DNA of 64,000 nt from Carnobacterium sp. 17-4 (lineage in GTDB: Bacteria > Bacillota > Bacilli > Lactobacillales > Carnobacteriaceae). Each line of letters starts with the position of its first letter. Position 1 is the first letter of the stretch. The position numbers and the translations under genes are program-made. The notes beneath the pieces are model-generated. The model did no database searches and was not told the DNA's origin. It was given only the letters and a program-made list of their open reading frames with translations. The DNA lies in contig NC_015391.1 of the NCBI RefSeq assembly GCF_000195575.1, forward strand, positions 1,046,501 to 1,110,500. Direction: 5' to 3'. This document shows, in pieces, positions 36,238-44,624 of the stretch.

Positions 36238-36780
36238 ATGAGAAACTTATATATTAGCGGATATCGGACATTTGAACTTGGTGTATTTAAGGATGATGAT
36301 CCGAAAGTAGCAGTAATAAAGAAATGTTTGAAACAAGAAATTAGTCAGTTTATTGAAGAAGGAATTGAATGGGTTCTAACAAGTGCGCAGTTTGGCACAG
36401 AACAATGGGCTATTGAAGTTGTAAATGATTTGAAAAAAGAGTACCCAAACATTAAAGTGGGCATTATTTTTCCATTTTTAGAGTTTGGTTCAAATTGGAA
36501 CGAAAAGAACCAAAGTAAGTTGATGGAGTTGAAAAAATTAGCAGACTATGTTGAGGCAACTTCTCACCAAACGTATCAAGATCCATCCCAACTAAAGAAC
36601 CATCAAGCGTTTCTATTAGATCATTGTCAAGCAGCACTATTGGTATATGACCCTGAATTTGAAGGGAAAACTAAGTTTGTTTATCAAGCAATAAAAAAGA
36701 AACAAGAAACATCGGAATTCGAATTGCGATTGATAGATGTTGACCAATTACAAAATAGTAGTATAGAAGAAGAGTACTAA
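36238..36780 (+). CDS. ypsA: YpsA-like protein (DUF1273, SLOG superfamily)
   Basis: A 180-residue Rossmann-like protein. RNLYISGYRTFELGVFKDDDP, EEGIEWVLTSAQFGTEQWAIEV and LLVYDPEFEGKTKFVYQA are the family landmarks; SLOG proteins bind nucleotide-like ligands. In Bacillus YpsA affects cell division and neighbours gpsB, as here. The start region is odd: AAGGAG at 36218-36223 is ideally spaced for ATG 36230, which opens only Met-Ser-Leu-stop, and that TGA overlaps the real ATG at 36238. Reinitiation after a 3-codon ORF, or a start-region indel, would explain this. Confidence 0.88.
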   Translation: MRNLYISGYRTFELGVFKDDDPKVAVIKKCLKQEISQFIEEGIEWVLTSAQFGTEQWAIEVVNDLKKEYPNIKVGIIFPFLEFGSNWNEKNQSKLMELKKLADYVEATSHQTYQDPSQLKNHQAFLLDHCQAALLVYDPEFEGKTKFVYQAIKKKQETSEFELRLIDVDQLQNSSIEEEY

Positions 36781-36857
36781 TTGAGTGATTTAATTTTATG
36801 AAAATAGTTCTTTTATGTAGTTTATTTTTGCAAGAGCAATATAAATGTAAAAATAAG

Positions 36858-36886
36858 TTTTTATTTCTCATAATCTTTGTTATAAT
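36858..36886 (+). promoter_or_regulatory. gpsB promoter with extended -10
   Basis: TGT-TATAAT at 36878-36886 is a consensus -10 with TG extension; the -35 position holds only TTTTTA. Arms TCTCAT and ATGAGA flank the -10 region at 36865-36890. Confidence 0.55.
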
Positions 36887-36940
36887 GAGAAATAAGAACA
36901 ATGTTTTGTTAGAAGATGAAGCAAACAAAGAGGTGTAAAC

Positions 36941-37273
36941 ATGGCAAATAGAGCATTAACAACAAAAGACATTCTTCAAAAAGAATTTAAAACAAATATG
37001 CGCGGTTACAGCCCAACTGAGGTAGATGAATACTTAGATGAAGTGATTCGTGATTATGAATCCTACAATAAAGAGATCACTCAATTAAAAGCTGAAAATG
37101 ATCGTTTATTAAGTAAAATTGATGAGTTAACAAAACAAGCTTCAATTGGTAAACCTAGCTATTCTTCTCAACCAAATAGTACAGTGACTAATTTTGATAT
37201 CCTAAAACGTCTATCTAATTTAGAACGTCATGTCTTTGGATCAAAATTAGATGAAACAGAAGATGAACTTTAA
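36941..37273 (+). CDS. gpsB: Cell division/growth regulator GpsB
   Basis: A DivIVA-family coiled-coil adaptor of 110 residues that docks penicillin-binding proteins at the division site. [20 protein letters not shown] then [14 protein letters not shown] form the N-terminal membrane/PBP-binding domain and start of the coiled coil; [15 protein letters not shown] continues it; a Ser-rich linker leads to the C-terminal trimerisation helix [23 protein letters not shown] precedes the ATG. PBP1A, a likely class of partner, is encoded 1.5 kb away on the other strand. Confidence 0.96.
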   Translation: MANRALTTKDILQKEFKTNMRGYSPTEVDEYLDEVIRDYESYNKEITQLKAENDRLLSKIDELTKQASIGKPSYSSQPNSTVTNFDILKRLSNLERHVFGSKLDETEDEL

Positions 37274-37321
37274 TCAGTATATTCTTAAAATGAATCAAAA
37301 ATGATTCGCACATAAAACACA

Positions 37322-37712
37322 TTTGTAAATTTCGGGTAATTGCGGTTTAGCTTGACTAAACTGAGGAAAGTCCATGCTCGCACAAGCTGCGATGCTTGTA
37401 GTGTTCGTGCCTGGCGAAATCATAAGCCAGGGCCTCTATTTAAGTATAGAGAGACGGCAGAAAAAAGAGCTAAGGTTGTAAAACTATGCTTGAGTATTCT
37501 TGAAAGTGCCACAGTGACGAAGCAATACGGGAAACGGTATTGGTGGAACGCGGTAAACCCCTCGAGCGAGCAACCCAAACTTTGGTAGGGGCACTTTTCC
37601 TAGGGAATTGAACCGATGGAAGAGGCAGTAATTGCAGACAGATAATTACCTCCGGATAAAACAGACCTGACTTTTTATCTGAGACAGAACATGGCTTACA
37701 GAAATTTACAAA
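37322..37712 (+). ncRNA. rnpB: RNase P RNA, Bacillus type (class B)
   Basis: The catalytic RNA that matures tRNA 5' ends. The P1 helix pairs TTTGTAAATTTC (37322-37333) with GAAATTTACAAA (37701-37712). The universal GAGGAAAGTCCATGCTCGCA lies at ~37361 (P4 5' side) and ACAGAACATGGCTTACA near 37685 (P4 3' side); GGTAAACCCCTCGAGCGAG in the middle is also conserved. At about 390 nt it is normal for Firmicutes. It follows gpsB, as in Bacillus. Confidence 0.97.
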
Positions 37713-37722
37713 TTCAGGTATA

Positions 37723-37747
37723 GAACCCTCCTTTTTGGAGGGTTTTA
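37723..37747 (+). terminator. Terminator of RNase P RNA
   Basis: Arms ACCCTCC and GGAGGGT around a five-T loop, then a short T tract. Confidence 0.88.
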
Positions 37748-37790
37748 TATTTATGTAAAGAAATTGAAAAGAATTGGAGAAATTAATTAT

Positions 37791-38936
37791 ATGAAAACAT
37801 TTCAACTTGTTGCAACGGCAGCCAGCGGAATAGAAGCATTGGTAGGAAAAGAAATCAAAGCATTAGGCTATGATTGCCAAGTAGAGAACGGTAAAGTCTT
37901 TTTTGAAGGAACTGAAAAAGATATAGCTAAAACAAATCTTTGGTTAAGAACGGCTGATCGTGTCAAAATTATCGTTGGCGAATTTGATGCATATGAATTT
38001 GATGAGTTATTTGAAAAAACAAAAGCATTGCCTTGGGAAGATTTATTGCCAATGGATGCTAATTTTCCTGTAGCTGGAAAATCTATAAAATCAAAGTTGT
38101 ACAGTGTGTCGGATTGTCAAGCGATTGTAAAAAAAGCAATTGTTAATCGTTTGAGCGAAGTTTATCATCGTAATACACGTTTACCTGAAACAGGTGCTTT
38201 GTATCAACTTGAAGTAGCTTTATTGAAAGATAAAGTTACTCTAACACTAGATACTACAGGGCCAAGTTTATTCAAACGTGGATACCGTTCTGCTAAAGGT
38301 GGGGCACCGTTAAAAGAAAATATGGCTGCTGCGCTGGTTCAACTGACTAATTGGCGTAAAGACCGTCCTTTCTATGATCCAGTTTGTGGGTCAGGAACGA
38401 TCGTCATTGAAGCAGCACTGATTGGACATAATATTGCACCTGGTTCTAATCGATCATTTAGCTGCGAAGAGTGGGAATGGTTTGATCAAAGCGTTTTTGA
38501 AGAAGTTCGCACTGAAGCAGAAGCTGCAGTAGATCATGATATCGAACTGGATATTATGGGCTCAGATATTGATGGCACTATGATTGAAATTGCGAAAGAA
38601 AATGCGAATGAAGCTGGAGTAGGAAGCAGTATTACCTTCAAACAAATGCAAGTAGCTGATTTTACGACGGAAAAAGAATACGGTGTAATCTTGGCTAATC
38701 CTCCATATGGAGAACGATTAGGTGAAGAAAATGAAGTTCACTACTTGTACAAACAAATGGGACAAGTTTATCGTCCGCTAAAAACATGGAGCAAATACAT
38801 CATTACAAGTGATTTAGCTTTTGAAACCTTCTATGGTGAAAGAGCTACTAAGAAGCGTAAATTGTATAATGGAGCTTTAAGAACGGACTTATTCCAATTT
38901 TGGGGCGAACGTCCTCCTAGAGCACCTCGCGCATAA
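37791..38936 (+). CDS. ypsC: THUMP-domain class I RNA methyltransferase (YpsC/RlmL N-terminal type)
   Basis: About 381 residues. An N-terminal ferredoxin-like/THUMP RNA-binding region (1-155, LVATAASGIEALVGKEIKAL) precedes a SAM-dependent methyltransferase with FYDPVCGSGTIVIEAAL (SAM motif I) near residue 200, GSDIDGTMIEIAKENA, and the catalytic NPPYGERLG that marks N2-guanine methylation. The nearest characterised relative is the m2G2445 domain of E. coli RlmL. ATG 37791 is chosen because TTGGAGA precedes it; a TTG at 37764 has no support. The locus downstream of rnpB matches Bacillus. Confidence 0.9.
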   Translation: MKTFQLVATAASGIEALVGKEIKALGYDCQVENGKVFFEGTEKDIAKTNLWLRTADRVKIIVGEFDAYEFDELFEKTKALPWEDLLPMDANFPVAGKSIKSKLYSVSDCQAIVKKAIVNRLSEVYHRNTRLPETGALYQLEVALLKDKVTLTLDTTGPSLFKRGYRSAKGGAPLKENMAAALVQLTNWRKDRPFYDPVCGSGTIVIEAALIGHNIAPGSNRSFSCEEWEWFDQSVFEEVRTEAEAAVDHDIELDIMGSDIDGTMIEIAKENANEAGVGSSITFKQMQVADFTTEKEYGVILANPPYGERLGEENEVHYLYKQMGQVYRPLKTWSKYIITSDLAFETFYGERATKKRKLYNGALRTDLFQFWGERPPRAPRA

Positions 38937-38951
38937 ATAAAATAAGAAATA

Positions 38952-39002
38952 AAAAAACTAACCCTCATAAGAAAAGTTTTTTTCTTATGAGGGTTAGTTT
39001 TT
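38952..39002. terminator. Bidirectional terminator between ypsC and the RNase HI gene
   Basis: A long near-perfect stem (ACTAACCCTCATAAGAAAA with its complement) is flanked by A and T runs. It includes the stop codon of the minus-strand gene. Confidence 0.92.
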
Positions 39003-39401
39003 TAAAAGTAATTTCTGCAAGGCTTGTCTCGCTAACTGATCGGCTCCTTTATTTTGAGATTGCGGAATCCACTGAACAAAAAATAAAGGAAAGTGACGGA
39101 GTTTTTCTTTAATAAGGACGAGATAGACTTGGAACATATCTTTTTTCACGTAATTCTTTTTAATTGCAGATGCTACTAATTTACTATCCATATACATCAT
39201 TAAAGTCTCATCTGTTAGTTGATGATCAATTAAGTAATCAAGTCCCTTTATAACTGCTTCAAATTCAGCTTCGTGGTTACTCATTTCTTTATCAAGTGGA
39301 ATAGATAATTGTTCATATCTGTTTTCGGCACTGACAACAATCCCTACACCGCTAGGTCCAGGATTGTTTTTTGTAGAAGCGTCTGTGTATATTTTTATCA
39401 T
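38994..39401 (-). CDS. Ribonuclease HI family protein
   Basis: A 135-residue RNase H fold with all four acidic catalytic residues: IYTDAST, NHEAEFEAV, MYMDSKLV and NKGADQLAR. NNPGPSGVGIVVS is the usual first strand-loop. It lacks the basic handle of E. coli RNase HI and resembles the short YpeP/reverse-transcriptase-like group of Firmicutes, whose activity varies. AAAGGAAATG lies upstream of the ATG. A separate RNase HII (rnhB) is encoded at 51.5 kb. Confidence 0.88.
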   Translation of the reverse strand: MIKIYTDASTKNNPGPSGVGIVVSAENRYEQLSIPLDKEMSNHEAEFEAVIKGLDYLIDHQLTDETLMMYMDSKLVASAIKKNYVKKDMFQVYLVLIKEKLRHFPLFFVQWIPQSQNKGADQLARQALQKLLLKN

Positions 39402-39487
39402 ATTCCGTTCATTTCCTTTCGTTTAAATGGGTTTTTAAGTTGGGGTATGTTAGACTAACATTACTTTCGTATAAGGAGCGCAACGTA

Positions 39488-39936
39488 TTGGATGAGAATT
39501 CTAGAGTAAAATTTTCCCTTTCATTAGAACCAGCTTTTCAAGTTATTTATTGGTCAATTTGCTGGTTACTATTTTTTTCGCTACTTATTGTAGCTTTGGA
39601 AACACAAACGTTTAATTTAATACTGATTTTCTTGGCGATCCTTGTTGGAATACTTATATTTTATGGCTTAGGTTCTACTCTACGGATAAAAAACAACAGT
39701 TTGAAAGTTAGTTATTATAGAGGAATCCGCAACAAGTGTATTCCAATAAATGAAATAAAAAAAATAACCTTTTCTGCTAAAAGAGAAGTTAGTTTATTTT
39801 TAAATCAAGATAAAGTAGTTCATATTTATTTAAACAAAAAAACAAAATGAAATTTTATGAGTATCTAAAAAAGAATGCACCTTTGATTTTTTTAGAAGAG
39901 AAAAATCAGTGGGACGAGTTCTCTAAATTTGAATAA
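39488..39936 (+). CDS. ebsA: EbsA-like two-helix membrane protein, reading frame broken near its 3' end
   Basis: From TTG 39488 (AAGGAG 39473-39478 upstream) the frame gives 120 residues to a TGA at 39848-39850: a short cytoplasmic start, two membrane helices (VIYWSICWLLFFSLLIVAL and ILIFLAILVGILIFYGLG), then a small PH-like beta domain. It recalls EbsA of Enterococcus, which I assign from memory. Immediately after an A-rich run (39836-39847) the -1 frame continues for 29 codons (KFYEYLKKNAPLIFLEEKNQ) to TAA 39934-39936, which reads like the natural C-terminus. A terminator directly follows. So either an indel truncated it or a frameshift joins the parts. Confidence 0.55.
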
Positions 39937-39937
39937 G

Positions 39938-39973
39938 AAAAACGATACGCCTAAAGGTGTATCGTTTTTTTAG
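39938..39973 (+). terminator. Terminator after the EbsA-like gene
   Basis: Arms AAACGATACGCC and GGTGTATCGTTT around TAAA, followed by T residues. It sits just after the -1 frame stop, supporting that frame as the original gene end. Confidence 0.9.
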
Positions 39974-40010
39974 GTGTTTTTAAAAAATCACTCTAATTAA
40001 AAGGGTGCGG

Positions 40011-40217
40011 TTAGTCAACAACGATAACCTTAGTTGCTTGAGGGCCTCTTGCACCTTCTAAAATTTCAAAAGAAACATGTTGTCCGCTGCTTAACGATTT
40101 AAAGTCTTCTCCATTATCGATTCCTGTAAAGTGAATAAAAATGTCTTCAGTTTCGTTGTATTCAATGAATCCGTAACCCTTTTCATTACTGAACCATTTG
40201 ACTGTTCCTTGTTCCAT
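40011..40217 (-). CDS. Cold-shock domain protein
   Basis: A 68-residue single-stranded nucleic acid binding OB fold. [17 protein letters not shown] contains RNP-1 and DIFIHFTGI contains RNP-2; the C-terminus [13 protein letters not shown] is typical. It is rather acidic and somewhat divergent from the main CspA/B group. GGGAGGGTG is upstream of the ATG. A consensus promoter with a leader of about 75 nt precedes it, as expected for cold-shock genes whose leaders control translation. Confidence 0.95.
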   Translation of the reverse strand: MEQGTVKWFSNEKGYGFIEYNETEDIFIHFTGIDNGEDFKSLSSGQHVSFEILEGARGPQATKVIVVD

Positions 40218-40299
40218 CTACGACACCCTCCCCTAATAAGCTGTTCAAGTAGAATCGAGTCAATTTTCTTAACAGAAATATAAGAAAGGACCTAATGCT

Positions 40300-40328
40300 A
40301 TTATAGGAATAAACGCTACATTCGTCAA
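40300..40328 (-). promoter_or_regulatory. Strong promoter of the cold-shock gene
   Basis: On the minus strand, TTGACG (40328-40323), 17 bases, TATAAT (40305-40300), close to the sigma-A consensus. Confidence 0.85.
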
Positions 40329-40413
40329 TGATGTATGGTTCAAAAATAGAGTACGCAAATAGTTCACTTATTTGGATAAAATACGCTAAACTACAGGCAG
40401 GAGGTTGATTGAT

Positions 40414-41064
40414 TTGAATACGGTGTTAACAAGTCATTTAGTTGAACTGGCTAAGAAACGGTCGCAGGAGTTTAGTGTTGAGGGCTTTGTTTATGGGCAA
40501 GGACCTATTAATCCTAAGTTTTTATTAGTAGGAGAGGCTCCAGGAGAGACAGAAGCAGTGAACGGTATTCCTTTTTCTGGAAGGGCGGGCAAGGAACTTA
40601 TGCGCTTTTTTGAACTATTAGAAGTTGATCGCACAGAAGTTTATATCACAAGTGCTTTTAGAAGTCGTCCTTACCGTTATAAAGAAAAAATGGATCGTAA
40701 AACCAAGCAACTTGTGTATCGAAAATACAATCGCCCACCAACTAAACAAGAACTGATTGCTCATGCTCCCTTACTAGATTATGAAGTAGAAACAATCCAG
40801 ACACCTTATATTTTGACAATGGGAAATATTGGATTACAAAGGTTGCTTGGTCCAAAAATGAAAGTTTCTGAGCAGCATGGAAAACTGTATCATGGGCCAG
40901 TAATGTGTTTAGCTTCTTCGGAAGACGATACGTATACTTGGACTGAAAAACACTATGCCGTTTTTCCAACGTTTCATCCGGCGTCCATTTTCTATAATCG
41001 AGGATTAGTCGAAACCATTCATGAGGATTTAGCACAATTTAAAAAACTGATTAATAAAACTTAA
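40414..41064 (+). CDS. Uracil-DNA glycosylase superfamily protein, family-4-like without Fe-S cysteines
   Basis: About 216 residues. VGEAPGETEAVNGIPFSGRAGKE is the family 4/5 water-activating loop with the flipped-base pocket, and PTFHPASIFYN is the DNA-intercalating HPA motif. Family-4 enzymes carry a [4Fe-4S] cluster on four Cys; this protein has one Cys in all, lacks the N-terminal CxxC, and shows RSRP where KCRP is usual. Uracil removal is likely but not certain. TTG 40414 is chosen because AGGAGG at 40399-40404 fits it; an in-frame TTG at 40405 overlaps that site. Confidence 0.82.
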   Translation: MNTVLTSHLVELAKKRSQEFSVEGFVYGQGPINPKFLLVGEAPGETEAVNGIPFSGRAGKELMRFFELLEVDRTEVYITSAFRSRPYRYKEKMDRKTKQLVYRKYNRPPTKQELIAHAPLLDYEVETIQTPYILTMGNIGLQRLLGPKMKVSEQHGKLYHGPVMCLASSEDDTYTWTEKHYAVFPTFHPASIFYNRGLVETIHEDLAQFKKLINKT

Positions 41065-41153
41065 TTAGAGTAACTTAAAGATATTATGAATAAAAAATGG
41101 TAGAATGTTAGAGATGGATGAAAATGTTTGATAGAGGAAAGTGGAGATAAAAG

Positions 41154-43055
41154 ATGAAAGAATTAAAAGTACAGAATTTAACAAAAACCTATGGGGAAAA
41201 AGTATTATTCGATGGAATCAATTTTTCAATAATGGAAGGTGAAAGAATTGGTCTGATCGGTGTAAATGGTTCTGGTAAAACGAACCTACTGAATGTGATT
41301 ACTGGAAATGATAGTGCTGAAAAAGGCAGTATCCAAAAACCAAAAGATTATACCATCAGTTATTTGATGCAAGAACCAGATTTGAACCTTGAAAAATCCG
41401 TTTTTGATGCTGTTTTTGAGGGAGATACACCTATCTTAGCAGCCGTTAGAAACTACGAAAGAGCCTTAGATTTGTTAACAGAAGATCCAATGGATGAAAA
41501 AAACCAAAATAGATATTCAAGAGCTGAACAGGCAATGAATGATGAAAATGCTTGGATAGCTGATACAAACGCAAAAATGATTTTGAATAAACTTGGAGTC
41601 ATTGATTTAGAGCAATTGGTAGGAACGCTATCCGGTGGACAGAAGAAACGTGTCGGCTTAGCGCAAGTGTTGATTCAAGAACCGGATTTGCTCGTTTTAG
41701 ATGAACCAACAAACCATCTAGACTTTGAAACAATTACTTGGTTAGAAAGCTATTTAAGTTCGTATAGAGGAGCTCTATTGCTAGTAACTCATGACCGTTA
41801 TTTCTTGGACCGGATCGTTAATCGAATGATTGAATTGTTCCATGGAAATGCTACTTTTTATACAGGGAATTATGAACAATATGTAGTTGAAAGAGCTCAA
41901 AGACAAGAAGCAGCTGTAGTAGCAGATCATAAAAGAAAACAAATGTATACGAAAGAGTTAGCTTGGATGCGTACCGGAGCAAAAGCACGTTCAACAAAAC
42001 AACAAGCTAGGATCGGTCGATTTAAAGACCTAGAAGACAATTTAAATCAATCTAATGTAGACGAATCAGTTGAAATGAATTTAGAAGGTTCTCGTTTAGG
42101 GAAAAGAGTATTCGAGTTAAAAGATGCATCGCTTAATTTAGGTGGAAAAGTAATTTTAGATCACTTCAATATGTTGATTCAAACGAAAGATCGAATTGGG
42201 ATCAGCGGTGAAAATGGAGCAGGTAAATCAACTTTCTTAAATGCTTTAGCTGGTAAATTCCCATTAGATTCAGGAGAAATAGTTGTCGGCGAAACTGTAA
42301 AAATCGCTTATTTTACGCAAGTAATTGAAGAAATGAATCCTAACAAACGTGTGATCTCTTATTTACAAGAAGTTGGAGAAGAAGTGGAAACAACCAATGG
42401 TGAGAGAATCAGCGTAACTAATCTATTGGAACAATTCTTATTCGAGCGCCATACGCATGGTACACTTATCGGTAAATTATCAGGTGGAGAAAAAAGACGA
42501 CTGTATCTATTGAAGTTATTGATGCAACAACCAAATGTATTGTTGCTTGATGAACCAACAAATGATTTAGATATCGCAACTTTAACGGTCTTAGAAGACT
42601 ACATTGAAACATTCCCTGGAGCAGTTATTTCAGTTTCACATGACCGTTACTTCTTAGATAAGACAGTAGAGAAATTGCTGATATTTGATGGCAATGGAAA
42701 AATCAGACCATTTTATGGAAGTATTACAGATTATATAGAAGAAGAGCAAGAGAAAAAACAAGGACGCTCTGTTCAAAATAGTGGTTCAGTTGCAAAAGTT
42801 GCTACAGAACCTGAACCAATTAATGTTGATGAGAAAGTGAAGTTAACATTTACAGAACAAAAAGAGTGGAGCACGATTGAAGAAGAGATGCTTAATCTTG
42901 AAAAAAAAATAGAAACCCTTAAAGAAGAAATGTTAGAAGCGGGCAGTAATTTCAGTTTATTACAAGAACAACAAGAACAAGTAGCCACTTTAGAAAAAGA
43001 GTTAGAAGAAAAAATGAATCGTTGGGAATATTTAAGCCAATATGCGAATGATTAA
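41154..43055 (+). CDS. ABC-F family ribosome-associated ATPase (YfmR/Uup-like)
   Basis: A 633-residue soluble twin-ATPase. Walker A motifs GVNGSGKTNLLN and GENGAGKSTFLN, signatures LSGGQKKRVGLA and LSGGEKRRLYLL, and Walker B LLVLDEPTNHLDFE and LLLDEPTNDLDIA are intact. The P-site tRNA-interaction linker lies between (WMRTGAKARSTKQQARIGRF). A C-terminal coiled coil (~560-630) is typical of Uup/YfmR. These factors rescue stalled or structurally strained ribosomes; no membrane domain is present. The long linker of the antibiotic-resistance members is not obvious. thyA follows after 15 bp. Confidence 0.93.
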   Translation: MKELKVQNLTKTYGEKVLFDGINFSIMEGERIGLIGVNGSGKTNLLNVITGNDSAEKGSIQKPKDYTISYLMQEPDLNLEKSVFDAVFEGDTPILAAVRNYERALDLLTEDPMDEKNQNRYSRAEQAMNDENAWIADTNAKMILNKLGVIDLEQLVGTLSGGQKKRVGLAQVLIQEPDLLVLDEPTNHLDFETITWLESYLSSYRGALLLVTHDRYFLDRIVNRMIELFHGNATFYTGNYEQYVVERAQRQEAAVVADHKRKQMYTKELAWMRTGAKARSTKQQARIGRFKDLEDNLNQSNVDESVEMNLEGSRLGKRVFELKDASLNLGGKVILDHFNMLIQTKDRIGISGENGAGKSTFLNALAGKFPLDSGEIVVGETVKIAYFTQVIEEMNPNKRVISYLQEVGEEVETTNGERISVTNLLEQFLFERHTHGTLIGKLSGGEKRRLYLLKLLMQQPNVLLLDEPTNDLDIATLTVLEDYIETFPGAVISVSHDRYFLDKTVEKLLIFDGNGKIRPFYGSITDYIEEEQEKKQGRSVQNSGSVAKVATEPEPINVDEKVKLTFTEQKEWSTIEEEMLNLEKKIETLKEEMLEAGSNFSLLQEQQEQVATLEKELEEKMNRWEYLSQYAND

Positions 43056-43070
43056 TTTATAGGAGGTAAA

Positions 43071-44021
43071 ATGGTGGAATCAGAATATTTAAATTTAGGA
43101 AAAAAAGTCTTGGAAGATGGTCATGTAAAGACAGATCGGACAGGAACAGGAACTAAAAGTCTTTTTGGTTATCAAATGCGTTATGATTTACAAAAAGGTT
43201 TCCCATTATTAACAACGAAAAGAGTCCCCTTTGGTTTAATTAAAAGTGAATTGCTTTGGTTTATTAAAGGCAATACGAATATTCGTTATTTATTGCAGCA
43301 CAATAACCATATTTGGGATGAATGGGCTTTTGAACGTTTTGTCAAAAGTGAAGAATATGTGGGACCTGATATGACTGATTTCGGCAGAAGAGCCTTAGTT
43401 GACGAAGAATTTAAAGCTGTTTATGATGTTGAAAAAGAAGCCTTTTGTACTCGTATTTTAGAAGATGATGCATTTGCTGCTAAATACGGTGAACTGGGAA
43501 ATGTATATGGGGCTCAATGGAGAAGATGGAAAACGACCCAAGGAGAGACCATAGATCAACTGAAAGATGTCATTCAACAAATCAAAACAACACCAGATTC
43601 AAGGCGTATGCTTGTTTCAGCATGGAATCCAGAAGACGTTCCTAATATGGCTTTACCTCCTTGTCATACGTTATTTCAATTTTATGTTGCTGATGGAAAA
43701 TTAAGTTGCCAATTGTATCAACGAAGTGCAGACATCTTTTTAGGTGTGCCATTTAATATTGCGAGCTATGCTTTGTTAACACATTTAATAGCGCATGAGG
43801 TTGGTTTAGAGGTTGGAGAATTTGTTCATACGTTAGGTGATGCACATTTGTATTCAAATCATTTTGAACAAATGAAAAAACAATTAGCAAGAGAACCTAG
43901 GGACTTTCCGACGATCGCATTGAATGAATCAAAGAATAGTATCTTTGATTTTGAGATGGAGGACATACAAATCGAAGGATATGATCCTCATCCAGGAATA
44001 AAAGCTCCAATAGCTGTTTAA
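43071..44021 (+). CDS. thyA: Thymidylate synthase ThyA
   Basis: Converts dUMP to dTMP with methylene-tetrahydrofolate. The 316 residues equal the Lactobacillus casei enzyme and include its extra ~50-residue insert (around 90-140) absent from E. coli ThyA. The catalytic Cys198 lies in [12 protein letters not shown], preceded by [28 protein letters not shown] is the N-terminal phosphate loop. AGGAGG lies close to the ATG (4 bases) and 7 bases from a GTG at 43074, so either may be used. dfrA, which regenerates the folate, follows in the same unit. Confidence 0.98.
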   Translation: MVESEYLNLGKKVLEDGHVKTDRTGTGTKSLFGYQMRYDLQKGFPLLTTKRVPFGLIKSELLWFIKGNTNIRYLLQHNNHIWDEWAFERFVKSEEYVGPDMTDFGRRALVDEEFKAVYDVEKEAFCTRILEDDAFAAKYGELGNVYGAQWRRWKTTQGETIDQLKDVIQQIKTTPDSRRMLVSAWNPEDVPNMALPPCHTLFQFYVADGKLSCQLYQRSADIFLGVPFNIASYALLTHLIAHEVGLEVGEFVHTLGDAHLYSNHFEQMKKQLAREPRDFPTIALNESKNSIFDFEMEDIQIEGYDPHPGIKAPIAV

Positions 44022-44045
44022 TCTGAAGAGAAAGTAGGAAACGAA

Positions 44046-44537
44046 ATGATTGCTTTTTTATGGGCTCAAGATAAAAATGGTGCAATTGGGTATAAAGGTA
44101 CTTTGCCTTGGTATCTGCCAAATGATTTAAAGTTTTTCAAACAAATGACTATAAATAACGCTGTAGTGATGGGAAGAAAAACGTTTGAAGGAATGAACAA
44201 ACGTCCTTTACCAGACCGTATCAATATTATTTTAACTACTGATCTTAATTATCAGGCTGAAGGGGTCAAAATCATGCACAGCCGAGAAGAAGTGTTGGAT
44301 TTTGCAAAAGACTACTCTGGAGATACGTTTATTACTGGGGGAGCGAAAGTGTTTAGCTTCTTTATGGATGACGTGGATGTATTGCACCGCACAATGATCG
44401 AAGGCGAGTTTGAAGGAGATACCTTTATTCCAGAAATAGATTGGACGAAATGGAAACTTGAGAAAATAGAAGAGGGCGTTTTAGATGAACGCAATAAGTA
44501 CCCTCACGTTTTTGAAACATATGCACGGAAAAAGTAA
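44046..44537 (+). CDS. folA: Dihydrofolate reductase
   Basis: NADPH-dependent reduction of dihydrofolate; the trimethoprim target. The 163 residues show IAFLWAQDKNGAIGYKGTLPW, LPNDLKFFKQMT with the catalytic Asp, VVMGRKTFEGM and FITGGAKVF (NADPH loop). It follows thyA by 24 bp: ThyA oxidises the folate cofactor and this enzyme restores it, a classic pair. Confidence 0.98.
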   Translation: MIAFLWAQDKNGAIGYKGTLPWYLPNDLKFFKQMTINNAVVMGRKTFEGMNKRPLPDRINIILTTDLNYQAEGVKIMHSREEVLDFAKDYSGDTFITGGAKVFSFFMDDVDVLHRTMIEGEFEGDTFIPEIDWTKWKLEKIEEGVLDERNKYPHVFETYARKK

Positions 44538-44554
44538 ACTCATTCTCCCTTCAC

Positions 44555-44593
44555 AAATAGTATACGAAGAATAAAGAATCTGGTATACTATTT
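44555..44593 (+). promoter_or_regulatory. Promoter embedded in an 11-bp inverted repeat
   Basis: AAATAGTATAC (44555-44565) and GTATACTATTT (44583-44593) are perfect complements separated by 17 bases. The right arm contains TGG-TATACT (44581-44589), an extended -10. A dimeric regulator bound here would block the SGNH gene's promoter. Confidence 0.6.
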
Positions 44594-44624
44594 CCATATA
44601 TTTACAAGTAAAGGAGTTTTTCTT

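Noticed and set aside
37340-37588. 82-codon open frame on the plus strand
   Set aside because: It lies entirely inside RNase P RNA, whose conserved core and P1 helix explain the sequence.
39836-39850. Programmed -1 slippery heptamer in the EbsA-like gene
   Set aside because: The A run is not in the X-XXY-YYZ codon phase, and no downstream stimulatory structure other than the terminator is seen; an indel is the simpler explanation.
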